Source: Heterobasidion occidentale
Taxonomy: Eukaryota; Basidiomycota; Agaricomycetes; Russulales; Bondarzewiaceae
Assembly (NCBI GenBank): GCA_039111635.1
Contig: JBCAQO010000007.1
Location: forward strand, 1,922,001-1,986,000
Reading direction: 5' to 3'
Length of the DNA stretch: 64,000 nucleotides
Shown: positions 56,344-64,000 of the stretch, one piece after another
Layout: each line of letters opens with the position of its first letter
Numbering within the stretch: position 1 is the first letter of the stretch
Position numbers and translations under genes: made by a program
Notes under the pieces: generated by a model
Databases searched by the model: none
The model's input: only the letters and a program-made list of their open reading frames with translations
What the model was told of the DNA's origin: nothing

Positions 56344-58017
56344 TTAGTACTCTCGGGACGGGAATTGAGCACGGGAATCCACGTTGACAGTAGGCACGAT
56401 GGCTTCAAACCTCTCTATCCGTTCCTTCTGCACCTTGCAACGCAAAAGCTTCAGCGTCTCGAGCGGTGCTTTCAGCGTGCGAGAAGCGAGTGCTCCCACA
56501 AGGCTCTCGTTCCTGACATATCGGCGTGGATGTTTATGTCCCTGATCACCAAGGTCTACAATGCCGGGAATAACAGAGTCGGCCTTTCATCTGACGGCTC
56601 GCCCGCACTCGACTCTATCCTGAGCGAGCTGACGAGGTGCCTGGCCGCCACGCCCTGCACGTTGACCGTCTCCACGCCCTGCACGGGACGGAGCATTTCC
56701 TGCCAGTGCTGTGGCCGGAACCAGCTCTCGGGGCCCGAGTCCACTGACAGCTCTCGTAGCCCGCCGAGCGGAATCATGGCGTAGAAGGCCTCCACTAGCT
56801 CGCGGATGATCGCGCCGCTACTCGATGAAAAATAAATGGCAACGTCAAGAGGCAGAGCGCTGGATGGGGCCCTGCGCGCTTCGAGTGGCCCGAGGGAAAG
56901 CCTGATGGCCGCGTCCGACGTGATGGATATGGCGAGATGCTCGATAGTGTGCATCGCGGCTGCCGCAGCGACCCGCCTGGCCATGAATGGGACGAGCAGC
57001 TGGCAGTCCTGGCCGGTGTCTGGAAGAGAGGAACAGGTCATCTGGACCGAGGCGTGGGCGGGAAGATCGAGGATGGCTGCAAGCCAGTGACAGCCGTCTA
57101 GCGGGCCTTTGAGACTCAGCGCTTCGAGGCGCGGGAAGGAGACGCTGCGAGAGGTGCTCATCAAGGCAGGGCTAGGCGACGGCAGGGGTCCGACATGAAG
57201 GACCTCGAGAGCCGGTAGTCGCTCGAGGACGTCAAGCAGCTCATCGCAGGTGTATGTCGGTGACAACTCGATGGCGGGAAGCCATATCGCGTGCGTGCAA
57301 ATCTTCAGCGAGACGAGGCTGGCCGCGAACATGGCGTGATTCGGGGGGACGTAGTAGTTGACGAGCCAAACGTGGCGCAGGCGCGGGGTCGTGTGTGCAA
57401 AAAGGTCTGCAGGACAAGGCAGCGTGCTCGTGCTACTACAGTAGATCTTTACAGATTGGTTGAGGCGTGCGAGGACCGAGATCACGTCGCTCGGATCGCC
57501 ACGATTGAGCTGGAGGTGCCGCACGCGGTCGATGTGCTCGACGACGTAGTCCAAGAGCGGCATGCGGTTTGCGTCCGTGGACACGTCCACGGGCGCCTGG
57601 CGGGCGCGATGCACCATGTCCAGAGCCCATTGGACGCCGAGTGGCTCGCTGGCAATCTCCGTCCAGAGACGCGGATGTGCGATCGCTGCAGCGCGTCAAC
57701 GCCCGCACACATGTGTCACCGGTACGATCCAGGCGAGTCGAGCATACGCCGGCACCCTGTCCCATGATGCGACGATCGGAGTGATGGGCGAGACAAAGAT
57801 GTGTGTGAGTATTTCTAGGGGAGGAGAATGGACATGAGAGGGCCCAGAGGCTGCGCTGGTGGTCTGCGAGCCAGGGCTGGAGAACCAGTCTGCAACCTGA
57901 GGCTTGGATGGCAGCCGTGGAACGGTAGGAGTGGTTGTGCTGGGCAAAATAAGAAATGGCTTGGATGGACTGCATTGAGAGAGAATTGTGCACTTGCCTT
58001 GAGAGTGTATTAGGCAT
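56344..58017 (-). pseudogene. F-box family member 3, inactivated by two nonsense changes
   Basis: Inverted paralogue of members 1 and 2. The start MPNTLS at 58017 keeps the 20-base first exon, but the donor is GCAAGT rather than GTAAGT or GTACGT. The long exon stays in a single frame for about 480 codons, with two stops: TGA at 57696-57698, where the paralogues have TGG in CGRWRAA, inside the F-box; and TAG at 56556-56558, where the paralogues have the Lys codon of PALKTLALW. Beyond it the frame continues to TAA at 56344. Conserved segments are HTTPRLRHVWLVNYYVPPNH and LPALEVLHVGPLPSP. No frameshifts are seen, so loss looks recent. Translation from an internal start cannot be excluded. Confidence 0.82.
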
Positions 58018-58267
58018 ATTTCTCAGTCCTCCTTCGTAAGGAAGATGTGGGCTGCCGGAACGTGGAGGAGAAGGGCATTAGTGACTCTCAGTAAAAACGG
58101 AAATTCAAGTGAACGTCAAGCTCAGTCAAAAAATTGGTATTTTGTCATGTATCCGTCATGAAAGCAGTGCAGAAGTCGTGTGAAACTCGTGTCCGATTTT
58201 GGCAGTTTATGACTTGCTAATCGGTCTGTGCCTTAGAGTGTGCGCGCAGCTGATAAGTAGGCACATC

Positions 58268-60316
58268 GGCACCCTCTTCCGAGGGGAACGGCTGAACGGG
58301 GAGAGAACAGTCTATTAGACCAGTAGACAATGGACTTTGGGACCAGTGGATAATAGACTTTTGAGCTTGTAGACCTCAAAATATTGTAGACTTTGGGACT
58401 TTGGGAGCGGCGCAGGGCCGGGGGTACCCGGCTTCTCCGGAGATCCAAATAATGCTAAATAAATAAACCTCCTCCGGACCTCGGACTGATACAGAATCAA
58501 GAAATCTGATTTATTGCCAGGTAATGCACATATGGAAGGCAAGTTTGCACATCTCAAGAAAATACAATATGTTTGACTTACAACAGACCAGAAAGATAGC
58601 AACGTGACGAGTACATCAGTATGATGATCCACAATTCACGTCCATGACCTGAGACCCTATCGCCACCCTGTGTCCCATTCACGCAGGTGAAGAGTTCATG
58701 CTCACATATATGATTGCTGGCGTGGGCGCAAGGATGCAGCAGATGGCGGTGAAGGTGGCGGTGGGTGGGGGAGCGGGCTTGAGCCTAGGCTGATAGATAA
58801 AGTTGATGGCAAGTGATTGCGCGGCAGAGGCGTGCTAGTGTGCGATTGCGGCACAGATGTTTGTACTGGAGGTGCTAGAGCAAGGGGGTCTGTATGAGAT
58901 ATAAATGGCAAACTGTGACACCGTCGTGCGCTGCTTGGGCGTGCTGGGCGAGTGGGCGGCATTTGTTGCGTGGGCAGAGGCAGGATGCACCGGGGATAAG
59001 AGGGCGTGCTTGGGAGGAGAGGGTGCAACGACCAGGATTAGGAGAGCGCACTGGGAACGAGGGCACGCGCTGGGGATGAGAGCGCGTGCTGGGGATGAGA
59101 AGGCATGCTAGCCAGGAACGACAGAGTGCACTGAGGACGAGGGTGTACACAGGGAATCAGAGGGCGCGCAGGGGATCAGAGGGCACGCCGGAGACAAGAG
59201 AGCGTGCTGAGGACGAGAGGGTGCACTAAAGACAAGAATGCATGCCAGAGACGAGAATGTGTGCTGGCCAGGGACGACAGAGCGCACTGAGAATGAGAGG
59301 GCATGGTAGGGACAAGAGGGCACAGCAGGGGCAAGAGGGCGCAACAGCTAAGGTTGCGAGAGCACACTGGGGATGAGGGGGCGCGCCGAGGACAAGAAAA
59401 TGCGCTGGCCAGGGACAACAGAGCGCACTGGAGATGAGAGGGCATGCAGGGGATGAGAGAGCATGCAGGGGATGAGAGGGCGCGCAGGGGATGAGAGGGC
59501 ATGCAGGGGATGAGAGGGCATGCCAGAAACAAGAGGGCGCGCCGGAGACAAGAACGCACGCCGGCAAGGAACAGCATATTGTGCTGAGGACGAGAGGGTA
59601 CGCTAGGGACGAGAGGGCACGCTAGGGACGAGAGGGCGCACCGGGGACGAGAAAGCACCACGGGCAGGGATGAGAGAGCGTATCAGGGTCAAAAAAACGC
59701 GCCGGGGATGAGAGGGTGCACCTATGATGAGAAGGCACGTTAGTGTGAGGGGTGGGTGGGGAAGCCGGAGGTGTTTGAGCAGTGGGCAATGGCGACAGCA
59801 ATGCACGCTTCGAGGCACAAACAGCACATCCCTCATCAATGTTAATATCACATCATTATTGACTACTCTACACTCTATGCCCTAAAATTGCTCCATCTAA
59901 ACCTCCAAAAATTTCCTCCCAAAAAAAGAAAGAAAAAGAAAAACGCACTACGAAGATCCTCTCAATCAGAAACTTCCCCTGCAGCCTCCACCCACTCCGT
60001 AACTGCTTTCACAAACATCAAGGTGTTCTCAGAGATGATGCGGGCGTCATGTGGTGTCATCGGCGCTTCGCGCGAGGCTGAGGATAGAGAGAGATGGAGG
60101 CAAGGTGGAGGATGAGGTGGAGGAGACAAGGAGAAAGCAGCGCCGCCGGGGGAGCGGCACACTGCCGGACGCGACGGCCCAGAAGGTATGAGATAATCAA
60201 CCCGCAGTTTGGTCTACGTGTCCACAAGTCTCAAGTCTATTGGTCTATAATTGCAAGGTCTATTGGTCTAATAGACTACCCTCTCACCGTTCAGCCATTC
60301 TGCTTCTGAGGGTGCC
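58268..60316. mobile_element. Non-autonomous DNA transposon with terminal inverted repeats
   Basis: The ends are inverted copies about 60 bp long: 58268-58328 begins GGCACCCTC, then GGCTGAACGG, GAGAG and AGTCTATTAGACCA; the complement of 60258-60316 reads GGCACCCTC, GGCTGAACGG, GAGAGGG, AGTCTATTAGACCA. Subterminal regions carry repeated GTCTA/TAGAC words in both orientations (58310-58395 and 60210-60290). The 2.05 kb interior has no transposase; it contains a minisatellite and short frames. No convincing target-site duplication flanks it. The class cannot be named from this alone. Confidence 0.75.
58985..59745. repeat. 19-bp degenerate minisatellite
   Basis: About 40 imperfect units of a 19-bp sequence like GGGGATGAGAGGGCATGCA fill the middle of the TIR element. 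The cleanest units are at 59434-59530. Because 19 is not a multiple of 3, each frame cycles through a 19-residue repeat, and long minus-strand frames are open in all three phases. These are not evidence of genes. Confidence 0.85.
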
Positions 60317-60397
60317 AAAAAACAAGATAATATTTGTGACGTGTGATAGACGAAGGCCACGTCGTAGGTAACTATGGGAAGGGTGGGAGGGTAAAAG
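60317..60397. other. Contig end after the TIR element
   Basis: 81 bp of unassigned DNA between the TIR end and the run of Ns. Confidence 0.5.
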
Positions 60398-60497
60398 NNN
60401 NNNNNNNNNNNNNNNNNNNNNNNNNNNNNNNNNNNNNNNNNNNNNNNNNNNNNNNNNNNNNNNNNNNNNNNNNNNNNNNNNNNNNNNNNNNNNNNNN
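60398..60497. other. Assembly gap, 100 N
   Basis: Exactly 100 Ns. To the right the sequence restarts in the CCCGCC-rich run that also occurs at about 39595. Confidence 0.98.
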
Positions 60498-61226
60498 GCC
60501 CGCCCGCCCGTCGCCCGCAACCGCGTCCTCGAGACCCAGACCGTCCCCCGCGTCAACTCAATCTCTCCACCACAGCCCCGCCGCCGCCGCCGCCGCCATC
60601 CGCGCGTCCATCCTGTGCGGCCCGCTCTCAGTATCATCAGCCCCGCCCCGCCTACCTATCTCACGCCCACAGGCCCACACACGTCCGCGTTCCCGCTCTT
60701 GTCGAACTCGTATACCCACGTCGAGCAGCGGCATCTCCAGCCGAGGACCGTACGCCGGCGTGTGCTCGTACTCGTACTCGTACCGGGCTGTCCCGCTAGT
60801 AGTAGAGTAATACATGTGCCCCGAGTCGGCTCTGAGCAGTGTGCGCCGCACGGGACGTCGTGCCAGCGGGGAACGTGTTGTCCAGTTCATTGTCCTCAGT
60901 GAGGAGAGGCCGCGATGCGAAGATCGGGGTGTGTGCTGTGTACTGGTGTACGTAGCAAGGGCAGTGGCCATAAGTAGTCGATGAATCTGGAATGCGGGGC
61001 GTCGTGCACGGTGGTGCCGTGACTGTCAAGCCAGTTTCTCCGCGTGTTCGCCATTCATCGCTGTCCCGATAACGACGTGTGCCTCGAATCATGCGCCCAC
61101 CGAGCCGCGACGCGCGCACACGCGCTCAGACACGGATGCGGATCCGATGGCACAACAACATAGATTCGAACTGCTCAAAACCCGATGCGGATACAGACAC
61201 GCGACGAGGAACGTAGTACACAAATC

Positions 61227-62260
61227 TTACAGCTCTGCGCGACACGAACCGAATCAGCGACCGATCGCGAGCACGGAGAACGAGGCGCTTACTCTGCATG
61301 GCGGCGACGTCCGAGCTCTGCACGTAGTCCTCGAACTCGGCGATCTTCTCCTGGAGCTCGTCGAGGGACACCAGCTCGTCCTCTGGAAACAGGGTCAGAT
61401 CAGGAGAAGGCGCGGCGCGGCACGGCGCACGACGTGCGGGCGGGCGCGACTCACCAACGACGAGGGTGATCTGGAGCTTCCTGATGCCGTAGCCGACGGC
61501 GACGAGCTTGCTGGCGCCCCAGACGAGGCCCTCCTGCTCGATCGAGCGAACAGACTCCTCGAGGGCCTTCATGTCCGTCTCGTCGTCCCAGGGCTTCACC
61601 TCGAGGGTGACGACGGACTGCACGGGCGAAGGGCATCAGCGTCCGTGAACGATCATCGATGTGGATGGAGTACCGACCTTGGCGATGGTCTTGGGCTTGT
61701 TCGCCTTCTTGGCGTGGTAGGCGGCGACACGCTCCGCCTTGACGCGCTCTGCCTCGGCGTCGTCTTCCTCGTCGGAGCCGAAGAGGTCGACTTCGTCGTC
61801 GTCGTCCTCCTCGGCGGCGGAGGGTGCGACGGGTGCGGGTGCGGGTGCGGCGGTGAAGGCCTCGCCGGCGGTGCTGGAGCCCGCGAGGGAGTCGAACTCG
61901 GAGGAGTAGGACTTGATGTGGTTGTACCAGCGGAAGGCGTGGGGGGAGGTGGCGGCGGCGGGGACGCCGGTGAGGGCCTTGAAGACGTGGACGTCGGCCT
62001 GGGAGGGGGTGTAGCTGCGGGCCAAAAGAGCGAGTCAGGAAAGGAGGCTCGAGGATGGACGCGGAGAAGGTGGATGGATCAGAAAGCTAAGGATTTTAAG
62101 TTGTCGGCATGCTTGAGCAGCGGTGTCTAGTCGCCTCTTGGAAACACGGACCATAGCGGATACTCATCACGGAAGAGCGAGACATGAAGAGCGACACGCA
62201 CCCCTCGATGTAGGACCGGGCGGCGAGGTGGGCTTCGAGCTTGAGGAGGTCGAAAGACAT
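61227..62260 (-). CDS. EFB1: Translation elongation factor eEF1B alpha, version 2
   Basis: Same gene model as 40337-41373. Exons: 62202-62260, 61678-62014, 61455-61617, 61293-61382 and 61227-61234. It is intact and again 218 residues. It differs in the Pro-Ala linker before the acidic run ([13 protein letters not shown] against [13 protein letters not shown]), in GVPAA for GIPAA, and in the first bases of intron 2 (GTCGGTACTCC against GTCGGTACC). Confidence 0.95.
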
Positions 62261-62632
62261 TGTGGTGGAGAGCGCGATCGATGGAGAGAGAAAATTTGAG
62301 AGGACACACGTGATGTTTAGGGCAGGCGCATGGGGATCTTGGATCGGGGGGATCAGATCGCCCGAGATTCGAATGATTTCTGTCAGCGTTGATTGGGGCA
62401 GCTTGAGAGTCGGTTGCTTATGAGATGCTCGGCGGTGGAGGTGATGCATCAGGGCAGCCGAGGGGATGGAAGCCCTTCTAGCGCTGCACACACAACGCCG
62501 TTGAGCACGTCGCCAGTCACGTTCAGCGTCGAGGCAACTGCTGTTCGGATACGAACAGACCGAGGGTCCGGGCATCAGCAGCCCATAAGTAATACTTCCA
62601 CCCCAACCGGGCACCCACCGTCGACCGCCATC

Positions 62633-64000
62633 ATGTCCCCCTCCCCGCTCGACATCGTCCCGCAAGAGGTCCTCGAGCACATCGCCTTCTTCGCCGCCTC
62701 CGCCGACCCCATCGGCCCGCCCGCCGACCTCGTCCCGCTCCTGCTCGCCAACCGCCGGCTCTCCGCCGCCCTCTCCAGCGCGTCCAACCCGCACCTCCAC
62801 GCCCGCATCTTCGCTGCCAAGTTCGACGCCCGCGCCCCGCTCCGCCGCCTCGGCCCCCGCGCCACCGCCCCGCGCCAGCTCGCGGCCGACCTCCGCCGCC
62901 GCTTCGTCCTCCTCCAGCGCGTCCGCATGCACGTCGGCTGCTTCGTCCACCCGAGCAGCGGCGCCTCCGCCGCGGACGACGCCGAGGCCCACGAGCTCGT
63001 CAGCGAGATGCTCTGGACCGTGTACGTCATGATGCTCGAGAACGACGGCAGGAACGAGCGCCAGCTGCGCGAGTACGCCCACATGGACGCCTGGCTGCGC
63101 GACTACTGGTTCGACCCGAGCGGCGCGTCCGGCGCCCGCATCGCCATCGCCAACAACCAGTGGCCCCGCAACACGGAGCTCTCCGCCGTCGCCATGTGGC
63201 TCTTCTGGTTCCTCCTCCGCCCCGGTGAGCCGTCCCCCGCGCGCTCTCCTGCCCCCACCCGCCGCCCGTTCACCGCCCGCGCCCCCCGCAGAGGACTACT
63301 TCTTGGACGAGCTGACCTTCCCCAGCGTCATGAGCACCCTCAAGATCATCGCCCTCGCCGCGCACAAGGTCAGTCAGCGCACGCCCCACACCCGATCGCG
63401 CGAACGATCACGCAGCCCCGCTGACGCCCCCTGCCCTGCCCTGCCCTGCCCCACGCAGTACCCGATCTGCCAGCCCTCCTGGACCGACTACATCCCGCGC
63501 CGCCCGCCAAAACACCCCCCCTCCCTCGCACACGGCGCCTACCCGCCCCTCGCCCCGCCCCCGCTCGCCGCCCCCGCCATCCTCGCCTACCTCGCCCTCG
63601 CCCCGAACCACCGCGCCCCCGCCGCCCGCACCCTCGTCACCCCGCACGCGTCCCCGCTCCCCCCGTCCGCCGTGTCCGCCGACCTGCCCATGAGCGCAGA
63701 GTGGGACAGCGAGTGGCTGCGCTGCCTCGCGCTCGCAGGTGCTCCCGCCGACGCGAACGCGGACCCGCCCGCCCGCGCGTTCAAGCTCGGCAGCTTGGAA
63801 GGCGTCTGGGAGGGCCTCTTCACGGCACGTGTCTTCTCCCCTCCCCTCCCACGATCGCCCCTCTGACCCATCCCGACCCTCCGCCCCCCTCCCCGCGCGC
63901 TTCTCTTCTCCTCGCCTCCTCGGCTCGGCTCGGCTCGCCCTCGCCGTCGCGTGTGCAGTACACCGACTTCACGGCCTACGCCGCGCTCCTCTCCGGCGCC
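62633..64000 (+). CDS. Conserved F-box-like protein, version 2, cut by window end
   Basis: Same gene as 41732-43948. Exons 62633-63224, 63292-63368 and 63459-63824, and the start of exon 4 at 63959. Exon 1 is intact here (GGCCCCGC), confirming the reading NNQWPRNTELSAVAMWLFW. It has one extra residue (SSASNPHLH against SSASPHLH) and four fewer residues near ADANADPP. The GC-AG intron (GCACGT) is conserved. Confidence 0.82.

Larger units (their letters stand above)
60498..64000. repeat. 3.5 kb segment present twice, version 2 (start of right contig)
   Basis: Counterpart of 39595-43109 with allele-like divergence. It begins at the gap and is still matching when the window ends. Confidence 0.88.

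Noticed and set aside
59176..59661. 161-codon minus-strand frame as a repeat protein
   Set aside because: All three frames are open because of the 19-bp unit, and there is no independent sign of coding.
58985..59745. Regularly spaced short repeats resembling a CRISPR array
   Set aside because: The units are contiguous 19-bp tandem copies without unique spacers, in a eukaryotic genome, inside a TIR element.

Overview
The window looks like Agaricomycete (mushroom or polypore-type basidiomycete) nuclear DNA. Genes are split by many short introns of about 50-100 bp with GT..AG (occasionally GC..AG) borders. Coding DNA is GC-rich. Several families are typical of these fungi: F-box/leucine-rich proteins, a sesquiterpene synthase with a DDWSD motif and an NDIFSYNVE motif, a TPR protein of the kind found in basidiomycete CHAT proteins, Fizzy/Cdc20 WD40 proteins, and a deaminase-like protein with an OTT_1508-style C-terminus.

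Layout. 1-13 kb: two inverted copies of a dispersed repeat (family A) that carries a C2H2 zinc-finger gene, two direct copies of a second repeat (family B), a low-complexity membrane protein gene and a small secreted protein gene. 13.3-25.4 kb: an F-box/LRR gene (-), a decayed A copy, a TPR gene (-), a sesquiterpene synthase (-) and an F-box gene (+). A 100-N gap (25418-25517) follows, and then almost the same 12.1 kb again (25518-37646). 37.5-39.2 kb: a tandem paralogue of the F-box gene. 39.6-43.9 kb: eEF1B (-) and a conserved multi-exon F-box-like gene (+). 44.5-55.7 kb: deaminase-like gene (-), Nudix hydrolase (+), Ser/Thr-rich single-pass membrane protein (-) and two tandem Cdc20/Fizzy-like genes (+). 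56.3-58.0 kb: an inverted F-box pseudogene. 58.3-60.3 kb: a 2.05 kb element with terminal inverted repeats and a 19-bp minisatellite inside. A second 100-N gap (60398-60497) follows, and then a second version of the eEF1B/F-box-like region (60498-64000).

The main structural message is that both large duplications abut 100-N gaps in exactly the arrangement expected when overlapping or allelic contigs are scaffolded end to end without merging. The first is a suffix/prefix overlap of 12.1 kb. The second fits an allelic contig that would continue past the end of the window. The copies carry private single-base indels that break different genes in each copy, so several apparent frameshifts are probably sequence errors or allele-specific. 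The real gene content is therefore likely smaller than it looks: one sesquiterpene synthase, one TPR gene, one F-box/LRR gene and one eEF1B.

I found no complete new multi-gene system. The most notable biology is the expanding and decaying F-box family, the paired Fizzy-like genes of which one has a degenerate C-box, the terpene synthase, the repeat family carrying a zinc-finger gene, and the TIR element with its minisatellite. Exon borders were inferred by eye from splice signals and reading-frame continuity. I did not do a systematic search for tRNA or other small RNA genes.
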